From: Nocardia aobensis NBRC 100429
GTDB lineage: Bacteria; Actinomycetota; Actinomycetes; Mycobacteriales; Mycobacteriaceae
NCBI RefSeq assembly: GCF_000308375.1
Contig: NZ_BAFQ01000296.1
Span: forward strand, 1-64,000
Length of the DNA stretch: 64,000 nt
Direction: 5' to 3'
The number at the start of each line of letters is the position of its first letter. Position 1 is the first letter of the stretch. Both the position numbers and the translations under genes were made by a program. Shown one piece after another: positions 15,874-24,840 of the stretch. A model generated the notes under the pieces. The model was not told the origin of the DNA and did no database searches. It saw only the letters and a program-made list of their open reading frames with translations.

Positions 15874-17082
15874 ATGCCCCTTGTGGTTGTCGTGCTGGCT
15901 GTCGCGGTTTTCGCGCAGGGCACATCGGAGTTCATGGTGTCGGGACTGCTGCGGCAGATCGCCGACGATCTCGGCGTCTCGCTCGGCGCCGCCGGTTTGC
16001 TGACCTCGCTGTTCGCGGCCGGAATGGTGGTGGGAGCCCCGACGATGGCGATGGCGGCGGGCCGTGTGCCGGTCCGGTATTCGGCCACGGCGTTTCTCGG
16101 GTTGTTCTGTGTCGCACACGTGATCGGCGCTACCGCAACCGGTTTCGGGCCGTTGCTGGCGACGCGGGGTGTCGCGGCGATCGCCGATGCCGGGTTTCTC
16201 GCGGTGGCGCTGGCCGCGCTTCCGCGGCTGGTCGGTCCGGCGATGATCGGCCGCGCGACCGCCGTCGTGGTCTCCGGGGTGACGGTGGCCTGCATCGCCG
16301 GGGTGCCCGCGGGTACGGTGCTGGGACAGCTCTGGGGCTGGCGTTCGGCGTTCTGGGCTGTCGCTGTCCTCGGCGCGGTGGCGCTCGTGCCGGTGTGGGT
16401 GATGCTCGGCCGCCAGGTACGGGAGGGCGATGTGCCGAGTGGGCCCGCTCCGTCGATGCGGCGCGAATGGTCGGTGCTGAAGCAGTGGCCGGTCCGGATC
16501 GCCGTCGTGGCCGCAATCCTGGTCAACGCCGCGACCTTCGCCGCATTCACCTATCTGGGCACCATCACCGCCGCCGTCGCCGGAAATGGGTGGGTTCCCG
16601 TGGTGCTGGCCCTCTTCGGTGCCGGCTCGTTTCTCGGCGTGACGGTCATCGGTCGCTACAGCGACCGCCATCCGCGGCGGATCGTCCTCGTCGGAACGGC
16701 TCTGCTCGGGGGAGTCTGGCTGGTCGCCGCGGTGGCCGCGCACGCGCTGATCGGGGTGGTGGTCATGTCGGTGGTGGCGGGTGCGGTCGCGTTCGGCGTC
16801 GGTTCGACGCTGATCGCGACGATCGTGCGGACCGCGACACCGGCTGCTCCCCGCATCGCCGGCGCGTTGGCGACCACCGCGTTGAATATCGGCGCCGTGT
16901 TCGGCCCGGTCGCCGCCGGTCCGGTGGTCGACCTCAGCGGTCACCCGGCCACCGCGTTGTGGTGCAGCGCCGCCTTCACCGCCGCCGCGGTGGGTGTCGT
17001 CGTGCTGGATCGGCATCGGTCCGCCACGAGCCGGTCGAGCAGCGGAATCGCCGATCGCTCGGCAGTGCGGCGCGGCCGGTGA
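15874..17082 (+). CDS. Cmx/CmrA-type MFS drug efflux transporter
   Basis: 402 aa, twelve-helix DHA1 member. The N-terminus, with FAQGTSEFMVSGLLRQIADD followed by AAGLLTSLFAAGMVVGAP, is the pattern of actinobacterial chloramphenicol exporters (Cmx, CmrA, CmlR). Motif A-like loops and RYSDRHPRR occupy the expected places. It likely expels chloramphenicol or related drugs by proton antiport. The 190-base leader with two small frames and two hairpins suggests induction by translation-inhibiting drugs. GGAG nine bases before the ATG sets the start. The C-terminal 25 residues are Arg/Ser-rich. Confidence 0.88.
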   Translation: MPLVVVVLAVAVFAQGTSEFMVSGLLRQIADDLGVSLGAAGLLTSLFAAGMVVGAPTMAMAAGRVPVRYSATAFLGLFCVAHVIGATATGFGPLLATRGVAAIADAGFLAVALAALPRLVGPAMIGRATAVVVSGVTVACIAGVPAGTVLGQLWGWRSAFWAVAVLGAVALVPVWVMLGRQVREGDVPSGPAPSMRREWSVLKQWPVRIAVVAAILVNAATFAAFTYLGTITAAVAGNGWVPVVLALFGAGSFLGVTVIGRYSDRHPRRIVLVGTALLGGVWLVAAVAAHALIGVVVMSVVAGAVAFGVGSTLIATIVRTATPAAPRIAGALATTALNIGAVFGPVAAGPVVDLSGHPATALWCSAAFTAAAVGVVVLDRHRSATSRSSSGIADRSAVRRGR

Positions 17083-17189
17083 GGACGCGGCCGGCGGGGA
17101 CCGGAGTTTGCCCGCAACCTGTTCCAACTACCCGAACAGCGATAATGGGCGCGCAAGTGTTCGGAACCGAGATGGTGGGAGAGACGACT

Positions 17190-18038
17190 GTGAAGCTGAT
17201 CGGTGTGATCGGTGGCGGAACCATGGGTGCGGGAATCGCCGAGGTATGCGCGAAGGCTGGGAGCGAGGTTCTCGTACTGGAGACGACGCCGGAGTTCGCC
17301 GAGGCGGCGCACAAGCGGATCGAATCGTCGATCTCGCGGGGCGTGACGAAGGGCAAGATCACCCAGGACGAGGCCGACGCCGTGCTCGCCCGGGTGCGGG
17401 TGACCCTCGACATCGAGGAGTTCGCCGACCGCGACCTGGTCATCGAGGCCGCGCCGGAAATCGAATCGCTGAAGTATGAGATCTTCGGCAAGCTGGACAA
17501 GATCGTGAAGCCGACCGGCATCCTCGCCACCAACACCTCCTCGATCCCGGTGATCAAGGTGGCCGGTGCCACGCAGCGCCCCGAGCAGGTCGTCGGCCTG
17601 CACTTCTTCAACCCGGTGCCGGTGATGCCCCTGGTGGAGGTGATCTCGACGCTGGTCACCTCGCCGGAGACCGCCGCCGCCGTGACCGACTACGCGAAGA
17701 ACACCCTGCACAAGACGACCGTGCAGGCCGGTGACCGCTCCGGATTCATCGTCAACGCGCTGCTGATCCCGTATCTGTGCCAGGCGGTGCGGATGCTGGA
17801 GTCGGGCTACGCCAGCGCCGAGGACATCGACGCCGCGATGAAGGGCGGCTGCGGTTACCCGATGGGCCCGCTCACCCTGCTCGACACCGTCGGCCTCGAC
17901 GTCGCTCTCGCCGCCGCCGAATCGCTGTACGGCGAATTCGCCGAGCCGCACTACGCGCCCCCGGCGCTGCTGCGTCGCATGGTCGACGCGGGCCGCCTGG
18001 GCCGCAAGACCGGTCGTGGATTCTACGAGTACAGCTGA
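17190..18038 (+). CDS. fadB2: 3-hydroxybutyryl-CoA dehydrogenase
   Basis: 282 aa from GTG 17190, with GGGAGAG eight bases upstream; ATG 17172 is an alternative that adds six residues. The NAD-binding motif GVIGGGTMGAGIAEV, the GLHFFNPVPVMPLVEV segment containing the catalytic His, and GGCGYPMGPLTLLDTVG identify the 3-hydroxyacyl-CoA dehydrogenase family, FadB2 type. It interconverts acetoacetyl-CoA and 3-hydroxybutyryl-CoA in fatty-acid or polyhydroxybutyrate metabolism. A GATAAT (17141-17146) suits a -10 element. A strong hairpin follows the stop. Confidence 0.9.
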   Translation: MKLIGVIGGGTMGAGIAEVCAKAGSEVLVLETTPEFAEAAHKRIESSISRGVTKGKITQDEADAVLARVRVTLDIEEFADRDLVIEAAPEIESLKYEIFGKLDKIVKPTGILATNTSSIPVIKVAGATQRPEQVVGLHFFNPVPVMPLVEVISTLVTSPETAAAVTDYAKNTLHKTTVQAGDRSGFIVNALLIPYLCQAVRMLESGYASAEDIDAAMKGGCGYPMGPLTLLDTVGLDVALAAAESLYGEFAEPHYAPPALLRRMVDAGRLGRKTGRGFYEYS

Positions 18039-18045
18039 TCGCGGC

Positions 18046-18099
18046 GCCCCGCGTTCCCGGACGGATATCGCCGTTCGCGCATCACCGGGAATGCGGGGC
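18046..18099 (+). terminator. Long-stem terminator after fadB2
   Basis: Arms 18046-18060 and 18085-18099 pair at 14 of 15 positions (GCCCCGC-TTCCCGG type) around a 24-base loop, starting eight bases after the stop. Confidence 0.65.
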
Positions 18100-18181
18100 G
18101 GACCCGTCCTTCGGCGACCGCTCGCCGCGCCGGCGCACCGTCGAAACGGCTGACCATCACCGGGTTTCGCGCCGGCACCGG

Positions 18182-18337
18182 TCAGGTGTCGGGGTCTTCT
18201 TTCTGGTCGCGGGCGGGCCCGGGTCCGGCGAGTTTGCCGGAGGTCTCCGGTGGCGCGTCGACTGTGCGCTTGCCCTGGGTTTCCTGATCGTCCTGTTCGG
18301 CGTCCGTGTGCGCGTCGGTGTGCTCGGGGTGGTTCAT
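18182..18337 (-). CDS. Possible small hydrophilic protein (51 aa)
   Basis: A minus-strand frame from ATG 18337 encodes a disordered, Asp/Glu/Thr/Gln-rich peptide (NHPEHTDAHTDAEQDD, ending PARDQKEDPDT). The composition is unlike the Arg-rich shadow frames nearby, which is why I list it. No clear ribosome-binding site and no recognised family. It could still be chance. Confidence 0.35.
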   Translation of the reverse strand: MNHPEHTDAHTDAEQDDQETQGKRTVDAPPETSGKLAGPGPARDQKEDPDT

Positions 18338-18719
18338 GCCGTGCGCGTACCCGTTCGGCGGCTGTCGAATCGCCGGCACGCCTGCTCGGTGGTGGTCCCG
18401 GCGGAAACCGGCACGTGCGTCGGACGGACCGTCAAGTTACTAACAGTTCTTACCCGCCGTCACATGTCGCGCAGGGTGTGCCCACGAACTGCGCATAGGC
18501 CAGGGCGGCGGTCTATGCCGCCATCGGCGATTCACCTCCAATTCCACTGTCGTGGAGACCTTTCCAGTTTCGGATGTTCGGATCTCGATGCCGGCCAATT
18601 CGCGCCAATCCGGCGACAACCGGCCAGCGAGAGTGATAAGTTATCTATCATTCTCTCAACTACGACACCGCTCGCGCGGATGTCGCGGCAAAGCTGCCGA
18701 GTGATTCGGAGGTGTCACC
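18338..18719. other. Intergenic region upstream of the cutinase
   Basis: No gene is supported. The left part has GTTACTAAC (18433-18441), a 9-base palindrome; the right part has the AT-rich dyad listed separately. Base composition is lower in GC than the flanking genes, as expected of a regulatory region. Confidence 0.45.
18629..18655. promoter_or_regulatory. AT-rich dyad upstream of the cutinase gene
   Basis: GAGAGTGATA (18629-18638) and TATCATTCTC (18646-18655) are reverse complements with one mismatch, spaced by seven bases. It lies 65-91 bases upstream of the cutinase start and could be an operator. The spacer contains TTATC, which may belong to a -10 element. Confidence 0.4.
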
Positions 18720-19637
18720 GTGTCTCCGTATACACGCTGGAAATCCCTCGCGGCCGCCGGTCTGGTGGCGGTGACGTACGGCCTGGCGCAGCTCGGCGGG
18801 AGCCCGCCCGCGCATGCGATGCCCGCCTGTCCCGGCCTGTATGTGCTCGCCGTACCCGGCACCTGGGAAACCTCCGACGACGACCCGCGCACAGGGATGC
18901 TCGCGGCGAGTGTGGACGCACTCCCGGGCGACGTCGGTGTCGGCTATGTCGCCTACACCGCGACGGCGTTCCCGTGGGAGGGCGAGGTGTACGGCCGCTC
19001 CAAGCGCGAAGCCGTCGACAAGGCCCGCGCCGCGGTCGCCGCGGTGGCACAGTCGTGCGCCACGACCCGCATCGCGATCCTCGGCTACAGCCAGGGCGCC
19101 GACGCCGCGGGTGACCTCGCGGCCGAGATCGGCACCGGCCACGGTGTAGTGGCGCCCGACCGAATCGCGTTGGTGGGCTTGGTATCCGATCCCCGCCGCG
19201 CACCCACCGACACGCTGATCGGCCCGCCGGTCGCCGGTGCCGGCGCGGGCGGACCGCGCCCCGGCGGGTTCGGCCTGCTCGCTGCGCGCACCTACACGTT
19301 CTGTGCCGCCGGAGACCTGTACTGCGCGATGCCCGACGGAGACTTCGCGGGCCGCATCGCGGGATTCTTCGTGGAGATCTCGAACCCCGATCCGGCGCTG
19401 TTCGACCGGTACTCCCGGGACGCGACCGAGCTTCTCGATTCGGCGCTGGCCGCGGGAGGTCTCGGGTTACTGGCCGGTCAGCTCGACGCGAGCGCCGTGG
19501 ACGAGCGCAAGGCCCAGATCGCGGAGTTCGTGAATTCCGGTGTCCACCAGAGCTATCCGTTCTACATCATCGGGCCGGGCGGTGAGACGGCCCTGTCCTG
19601 GCTGCGCCGGCAACTGGTGGATCTGATAGGCAAGTGA
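18720..19637 (+). CDS. Exported cutinase-family serine esterase
   Basis: 305 aa from GTG with GGAGGTG seven bases upstream. Residues 1-37 are a signal peptide ending PAHAMPAC. The cutinase (PF01083) triad is visible: Ser124 in GYSQGADAAG, Asp199 in CAAGDLYC flanked by the usual cysteines, and His276 in GVHQSYPF. Mycobacterial relatives (Culp) hydrolyse lipids and polyesters at the cell surface. The C-terminal helix ALSWLRRQLVDLIGK is amphipathic. The upstream dyad and long intergenic region suggest its own control. A small cytoplasmic gene follows seven bases later. Confidence 0.9.
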   Translation: MSPYTRWKSLAAAGLVAVTYGLAQLGGSPPAHAMPACPGLYVLAVPGTWETSDDDPRTGMLAASVDALPGDVGVGYVAYTATAFPWEGEVYGRSKREAVDKARAAVAAVAQSCATTRIAILGYSQGADAAGDLAAEIGTGHGVVAPDRIALVGLVSDPRRAPTDTLIGPPVAGAGAGGPRPGGFGLLAARTYTFCAAGDLYCAMPDGDFAGRIAGFFVEISNPDPALFDRYSRDATELLDSALAAGGLGLLAGQLDASAVDERKAQIAEFVNSGVHQSYPFYIIGPGGETALSWLRRQLVDLIGK

Positions 19638-19644
19638 GGTGGGT

Positions 19645-20079
19645 ATGCGGGAAACGGCCGATCGTGGCGCGGTGGCGATCGTCGGTGCGGACGGGCCGCT
19701 CGGAAGTGTGATCGACCGCGTCTGTGAGCAGCAATCGGTGGCGGTGGTCGGCCGGGTGACCCGCAGAGGCTGGGTGATCGACGGGCCGCCCACCGTGGTC
19801 ATCGATGTCGGCTCGGCCGAAAACCTCTGGGACAGTGCCGAATTCTGTCAGCGATGGGGCAGCGCCCTGCTGTACTGCGCGGCGAACCGGGATCCCGACG
19901 GCTTCACCCGGTTGCGCGAGTTGAGTACCGCCGTGCCGGTGGGGCTGGTCACGACCCTCTCCCGGCCGCAGCCGCGGCTCGAGTTGGTGGCCGCGCAATT
20001 GCTCGGTGTCGCCGGGGAACTCGCGTCGGCGGCCCCCGGCTGGTATCCGATGGCGGATCGGTTCCGCGACGCGAACTAG
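19645..20079 (+). CDS. Small Rossmann-like protein of unknown function
   Basis: 144 aa from ATG 19645 (GAGGTGGG just upstream). The N-terminus VAIVGADGPLGSVIDRVCE resembles a nucleotide-binding Rossmann turn, followed by VAVVGRVTR and PPTVVIDVGSAENL, a pattern reminiscent of dihydrodipicolinate-reductase or short NAD-binding domains. It is too short to be a full dehydrogenase. It is probably co-transcribed with the cutinase. Its stop overlaps the 3' end of the convergent acyl-CoA synthetase gene. Confidence 0.65.
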   Translation: MRETADRGAVAIVGADGPLGSVIDRVCEQQSVAVVGRVTRRGWVIDGPPTVVIDVGSAENLWDSAEFCQRWGSALLYCAANRDPDGFTRLRELSTAVPVGLVTTLSRPQPRLELVAAQLLGVAGELASAAPGWYPMADRFRDAN

Positions 20080-21725
20080 TCTGCGGGCGCGACGCGTTCG
20101 GTTTCCAGCTGCCGCCGCAGCAACTTCCCGGTCGCGTTGCGCGGCAGTTCGTCGACGAAGACGACATCGCGCGGAACCTTGTGGCGAGCGAGATTCGCTT
20201 TGACGTAGTCGCGGATCTCCTCGGCGTCGACAGCAGCCCCAGCGGTGCGAACCACGAAGGCGCGCAGCCGCTTTCCGAAATCGCGGTCGTCCACCCCGAC
20301 CACCGCGGCCTCCGCGACGTCGGCCCGGTTCACCAGGAGGTTCTCGACCTCCAGCGGGTAGACGTTCTCACCGCCGGAGACGATCATGTCGTCGTCGCGG
20401 CCGTCGACGAACAACCGGCCGTCGGCGTCGAAATGCCCGACGTCGCCGCTACACAACAACCCGTCCACGATCTCCTTGTGCTGCCCGTCGGTGTATCCGG
20501 TGAAGCTGAGGCCACTGGAGACGAAGATCGTGCCCACCACGCCGGGGCTGGTCACCGGATTGCGGTCGGAGTCGTAGATCGCGACCCGGCATCCGACCGT
20601 GGGACGGCCGACCGTACCCGGCGCCTCGCGCATGTCCTGCGGAGTCGCCACCGCCGCCACCGCGACCTCGGTGGAGGCGTACAGGTTGTAGAGCACCTCG
20701 CCGAAAACGTCCGCGGTGCGGCGGCTCAGATCCGGTGAGATGGACGAGCCGGCGGCGAAGATCACCTCCAGCGACGACGTGTCGTACTGCCGCAACACCG
20801 ATTCGTCGAGATCGACGATGCGCTGCAACATCGTCGGCACCAGCACGAGGGTCGCGGCGCGGTATTGCGCCACCGCGGCGAGCGTGCGAGCCGGATCGAA
20901 TTTGCGCTGCCGGAAGACGATTCGATTGCCCAGCGCCCAGCCCAGCGTGCACTGGGACAGTCCGGTGCCGTGGAAGATCGGGGCGGCCATCACCATCGTC
21001 TTCTCGCGCGGCAGCGGGATCCGGTCGAGGAACTGCGCCGACTGCAGTGGGGAAACCTTGTCTCGCGGAGCGCCTTTCGGAGTTCCGGTGGTGCCGCTGG
21101 TGAGAATCACGAGTCCGCCGGGGCGCGGGGGCGGCGCCACGGGGTCGGTGGAGTGCGGCTCGGCCTGCGCGTAGATGGTGGTGATCCCGGCGGTGCCGTC
21201 GTCGTCCCAGGTGAGCAGCCGGGGGATGTCGGCGGGGACGGCGCGGGCACGGTCGGCGAATTCGCTGTCCAGCAGCAGCGCGTCGACCTTCTCGCGAGCG
21301 GCGACCTCGGCGAGCTGCGGGCCGGCGGATCCGGTATTGAGCAGCACCACGCGGGCACCCAGCTTGCCCGCGGCCAGCAGGCTCAGAACCATGCCGCGGT
21401 GATCGCGGCACAACACGGCGAGGACGGATCCCGGCCCGAAACCATGGGCGGCGAGCCCGCGGGTGAGTGCGTTGGATTCGCGGTCGAGCTCGTCGAAGGT
21501 GAGGGTGCCGCGTTCGTCGACCAGCGCCGGCGCGGTCGGAGTGCGGCGCGCGGCGTGGGCGAGCACCGTGACGAACGGGCCGTAGACTCCCGCGTCGCGC
21601 GCGGTCCGGACGATATCGAGCGGATGCCACGGGTCGAACATGCCGCGCCGACGCAACACCGATGCCGCGGCGAACGCGTCACCGACGGACCGGACCAGCT
21701 CGCCCGCAGAACTCGACAGCACCAC
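20076..21725 (-). CDS. Acyl-CoA synthetase / AMP-dependent ligase (FadD type)
   Basis: About 549 aa if the GTG at 21725 is used; the frame extends to ATG 21800, but the extra residues (RYGRARRPRW) look non-coding and that region contains a TATTCT -10-like element. The adenylate-forming motif VILTSGTTGTPKGAPR, the LYNLYASTEVA motif, GYTDGQ, the hinge region near RDDDMIVSGGENVYP and the terminal ATGKLLRR with catalytic Lys are all present. It activates a fatty or aromatic acid to its CoA thioester. Similar proteins (FadD2/FadD12-like) are abundant in mycobacteria. It is divergent from the MpaB gene. Confidence 0.88.
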   Translation of the reverse strand: MVLSSSAGELVRSVGDAFAAASVLRRRGMFDPWHPLDIVRTARDAGVYGPFVTVLAHAARRTPTAPALVDERGTLTFDELDRESNALTRGLAAHGFGPGSVLAVLCRDHRGMVLSLLAAGKLGARVVLLNTGSAGPQLAEVAAREKVDALLLDSEFADRARAVPADIPRLLTWDDDGTAGITTIYAQAEPHSTDPVAPPPRPGGLVILTSGTTGTPKGAPRDKVSPLQSAQFLDRIPLPREKTMVMAAPIFHGTGLSQCTLGWALGNRIVFRQRKFDPARTLAAVAQYRAATLVLVPTMLQRIVDLDESVLRQYDTSSLEVIFAAGSSISPDLSRRTADVFGEVLYNLYASTEVAVAAVATPQDMREAPGTVGRPTVGCRVAIYDSDRNPVTSPGVVGTIFVSSGLSFTGYTDGQHKEIVDGLLCSGDVGHFDADGRLFVDGRDDDMIVSGGENVYPLEVENLLVNRADVAEAAVVGVDDRDFGKRLRAFVVRTAGAAVDAEEIRDYVKANLARHKVPRDVVFVDELPRNATGKLLRRQLETERVAPAD

Positions 21726-21899
21726 ACAGACCTCGATCCACCTCGGCCGGCGAGCCCTTCCGTATCGCTTCGCCGGATCACTGTCAGAATACATATTCAC
21801 ATATTCGGTGGTGTGCCGTTCGGTGAAGCATTGCTGCCGACACCCAAGTGGTGAGAAGATGAGACGTCGAACACCTCATTGACCCTCGGAGTGATACGC

Positions 21900-22760
21900 A
21901 TGAATCGAGCCGCCCGAACCGTTGCCGCGGCCCCCGCGCCGGACGCTGGACTCGCCCGCCGGCGGCAGTACATGGCCGGCCCCGCGGCATTGCTGGGCGG
22001 CCCGGCGAATGTCGTGATGCAGCTCGGTCTGCCGCCCGTCGGTCGCGGAGTCGTCGAAAGTACCGTGGAAAGCGGTCAATACGCACGGCATCCGCGTAAG
22101 CGTGGCCGCACGACGCTGACCTATCTGGCGGTGGCGATGCTCGGGACCGAGGAGGACCGCGTCGCCTACCGTGCCGCCGTCGACACCTCGCATCGACAGG
22201 TGCGGTCGCGCCCCGGCAGCCCGGTCCGCTACAACGCCTTCGATCCGCAACTTCAACTCTGGGTGGCCGCCTGCATCTATCGCGGCGTGGAGGATTCGAC
22301 CAGGCTCTTCTATGGCAGAATTGACGATAACTTAGCTGACGAGTTCTATCGTGAGTCCGCGCGTTTCGGCACGACGTTGCAGATGCCGGAGCGGCTGTGG
22401 CCGGCGGATCGGGCAGCGTTCGACGAGTACTGGAACGCCAAGTTGGGCGAGATCTCGTTCGACGACGAGGTTCGCCGCTATCTGCTGGACCAGGTCATCG
22501 GCCTGGGGCCGTACAGCCGCGCCCAGCGAATCGCCTTCGCCCGGGTCAATCGCTTCTTCACCACCGGATTCCTCTCCCAGCAGTTCCGCGACGCACTGGG
22601 CCTCGGATGGGGCCCGCGCCGGCAGCGCACCTTCGAGATCGTGATGCGAACGATCGGAACGGTGCTGAAGCGCCTGCCCGAACACTGGCGCAGCTACCCG
22701 TTCGACGGGTATATCGACGATATGCGGCGGCGACAGGCACTCGGAAAGTCGTTGGTGTAA
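21900..22760 (+). CDS. MpaB/latex-clearing-like oxygenase (DUF2236)
   Basis: 286 aa from ATG 21900. It has features of the MpaB/rubber oxygenase family: MAGPAALLGGPANVVMQLGLPPVGRGVVES (given here in family form), YNAFDPQLQLWVAACIYRG, and a late His-containing segment. These are heme or di-iron b-type cytochrome-like enzymes that include mycophenolic-acid pathway MpaB and the latex-clearing protein. Most actinobacterial members have no known substrate. It is divergent from the acyl-CoA synthetase, so a shared lipid role is possible. Confidence 0.78.
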   Translation: MNRAARTVAAAPAPDAGLARRRQYMAGPAALLGGPANVVMQLGLPPVGRGVVESTVESGQYARHPRKRGRTTLTYLAVAMLGTEEDRVAYRAAVDTSHRQVRSRPGSPVRYNAFDPQLQLWVAACIYRGVEDSTRLFYGRIDDNLADEFYRESARFGTTLQMPERLWPADRAAFDEYWNAKLGEISFDDEVRRYLLDQVIGLGPYSRAQRIAFARVNRFFTTGFLSQQFRDALGLGWGPRRQRTFEIVMRTIGTVLKRLPEHWRSYPFDGYIDDMRRRQALGKSLV

Positions 22761-22813
22761 ACGGCGGTCAGCTCGCTTTCCGCTCCTCGCCGACGAGGGA
22801 TACCGTGGATGTC

Positions 22814-22987
22814 ATGCCTTTCCGCGTATACACGACAGCGAGTGGGCCGGACCATGAACAGTCTTTCCCCGACCCGGAGGACAATTTCAAGTTCCTCGAG
22901 GGGGGAGTGCTGGCGGTGTACACCGCGACGAAGTACACGTATTACGCCCCCGGCTTCTGGACCCACCTCGAGGAACACAAACCCTGA
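22814..22987 (+). CDS. Small conserved-looking protein (57 aa)
   Basis: Starts MPFRVYTTASGPDHEQSF and ends YYAPGFWTHLEEHKP; aromatic-rich, with a run AVYTATKYTYYAPGFW. TACCGT (22801-22806) plus seven bases precede the ATG, so the transcript is probably leaderless. Codon usage is typical of the genome. No domain recognised. It follows MpaB by 53 bases but appears to have its own promoter. Confidence 0.65.
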   Translation: MPFRVYTTASGPDHEQSFPDPEDNFKFLEGGVLAVYTATKYTYYAPGFWTHLEEHKP

Positions 22988-23042
22988 TCGTTTCCGGTCG
23001 ACGACTCGGGGGTCGGCCTCAGCGTCCAGGGGCGCCGCGACG

Positions 23043-23603
23043 CTACGAGGTCAGCGCGGTGCGCAGTTTGGTGAGGAATCGGCTCATGTGCGGGTCGGAT
23101 TCGGGGAGGGCGTCGGAATCGATCTCCCACCAGCGGCCGGCGGCGAATTCTCGTGGGTCGAGGGTGAAGGGGTGGTCGCGGTGGCCGCGGATCACGTACC
23201 AGAGGGAGACGTCGCGGTGGGGGTGAGTTCCGACGGTTCGGGTGCTGGTGAGGAACAGGGGGCTTTCGCCGACGACGGTGAAATCGGCATCCGCTCCGAG
23301 CTCTTCGGCGGCTTCTCGTCGGGCGGTGTGCAGAGGGTCTTCCCCCGGGTCGACGTGACCGCCCATGGGCAGGTGTAGTCCGGACTTGCGGTGGGCGCCC
23401 AGCAGTACGACGCGGGCATCCGGATCGACGACCACCACATACGACACCAGGTGCTGTGGCGGCGTGGCCGGAGGTTCCCGGCGGAAGATGTCGTCGGTGC
23501 CGGCGAGCCAGGACAATGTCTCCCGGATGTGCTCCTGCTCGAGGGTGTCCAGCGGGGTGATCGCTGCGACGATGTCCGCGACGACCGCGGTGGCGGGGTG
23601 CAT
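23043..23603 (-). CDS. NUDIX hydrolase
   Basis: 186 aa. The NUDIX box is intact: GGHVDPGEDPLHTARREAAEELGAD (broken for length: G-x5-E-x7-REAAEELG) at about residues 81-105. The N-terminal 50 residues are helical (LEQEHIRETLSWLAGTDDIF), as in members acting on nucleoside diphosphate derivatives or alcohol-linked pyrophosphates. Substrate not predictable. It precedes no close partner on its strand; the next minus-strand gene upstream ends 50 bases away and may share a transcript. Confidence 0.87.
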   Translation of the reverse strand: MHPATAVVADIVAAITPLDTLEQEHIRETLSWLAGTDDIFRREPPATPPQHLVSYVVVVDPDARVVLLGAHRKSGLHLPMGGHVDPGEDPLHTARREAAEELGADADFTVVGESPLFLTSTRTVGTHPHRDVSLWYVIRGHRDHPFTLDPREFAAGRWWEIDSDALPESDPHMSRFLTKLRTALTS

Positions 23604-23653
23604 GGGCCGACGATAGCGCCGGGTACCGACAATCGATCCGGACTACCACGGGG

Positions 23654-24613
23654 CTATTGCGGGTGGGTGAGGCGCAGTTGCGCGATCAGCGCCTTGTGAT
23701 CGGCGCCGGGCAGGCGGACCGTGTAGACGGTGTCCGCGTGGCCGTCGGCGACCAGGATGTGGTCGATGCCGACCAGCGGTGGCCAGCGCTTGTCGGTGGG
23801 ATAGGTGACGAGGTGGCCGGCGCCCTCCTGTTCGGCCGCGTCGTGGAACCGGCCCGAGAGCATCGCGCGGAATTGGGCATGGTCGAAGGTCGCGTTGAAA
23901 TCGCCACCTACGATCACCGGCCGATCCGCGGGCGAACGGTCGAGAATGGCTCGTAGCCGGGATAATTCGTCGGCCCACAGGTGTGTTCCGGAGATCGGGG
24001 GCACCGGGTGGAAGGCATAGACGCCGACCGGTCCGACCCCCGGGACGGTGGCGGTCGCGCAGAGCTGGTTCAGGACGAATCCGTCGTATTCGACAGTGTC
24101 CGAGAGGGGATAGGCGCTCCAGATTCCGGTACCGGTGGCGGTGCGCCCGGGCGACAGATATCGATGCGGCAGCAACCGGTCCAGGCCCACGTCCTCGAGG
24201 GCGTGCACCGCGGCCGGAGTCAGTTCCTCGACGGTCAGAATGCCGACCTTGTGCTCGCGCACCTGCTCGATCAGCGCGTGCGGATCGGCGCCGTCGAAGA
24301 GCAGATTGGCCTGCATCACCGTCACCGGTGTGCCGTGATCGCCGGGGGAGCGGCCGACATACAGCGGCGCCTGCGTCCAGATCGCCACGCCCACAACGGC
24401 AATGGCCACCGCGACCCCGGCCCATCGCTTCGCGGCAGCGAACAGCGCCACCCCGACAACGGCGGCACACATCAGATACGGCGCGCCCGCCGTTGCCAGA
24501 ACCAGCCACCGTGACTCGGTCCGATTGAAGTGCAGCGCCACACCGCCGGCGCCCACCAGGGTCGCGACCACGGCGAGCGATTCGAGCGTGATCCGCCCCC
24601 ACGCCGCCTTCAC
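23654..24613 (-). CDS. Membrane-anchored endonuclease/exonuclease/phosphatase family protein
   Basis: 319 aa from GTG 24613, chosen because GGAGGTGG lies about seven bases upstream; the longer frame is poor. Three transmembrane helices (about residues 10-85) lead into the EEP domain: VTVMQANLLF at the first metal-binding Asn, ILTVEELTP, catalytic GGDFNATFDHAQF, and GIDHILV near the end. It is a Mg-dependent phosphodiesterase or nuclease facing outward. Relatives are common in actinobacteria and uncharacterised. Confidence 0.84.
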   Translation of the reverse strand: MKAAWGRITLESLAVVATLVGAGGVALHFNRTESRWLVLATAGAPYLMCAAVVGVALFAAAKRWAGVAVAIAVVGVAIWTQAPLYVGRSPGDHGTPVTVMQANLLFDGADPHALIEQVREHKVGILTVEELTPAAVHALEDVGLDRLLPHRYLSPGRTATGTGIWSAYPLSDTVEYDGFVLNQLCATATVPGVGPVGVYAFHPVPPISGTHLWADELSRLRAILDRSPADRPVIVGGDFNATFDHAQFRAMLSGRFHDAAEQEGAGHLVTYPTDKRWPPLVGIDHILVADGHADTVYTVRLPGADHKALIAQLRLTHPQ

Positions 24614-24840
24614 GCGCCCCACCTCCGCATCCCGAATCCGGCGATCGTCAGCCGCACGGCTTCGCAGGGGGAACGGCACAGGACTCCCATCGGTCGATCG
24701 GCTCGCGGACGTGGTGAGTGTATGCACGCGGCACCATCGCCCGACCGCCCACCCAGCGGGAGTATTCGCCGGATTCGTCCGGAGAGTGGTCACACTCTTG
24801 CCATTCTGAGCGGATATCTCGCCGGAGTGGAGGTGGGCGA

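Noticed and set aside
14370-16550. 726-codon minus-strand open frame opposite the sigma factor and MFS genes
   Set aside because: It is antisense to two well-supported families, rich in Arg/Ala/Pro/Thr, and has no recognisable motif; GC-rich DNA produces such shadows.
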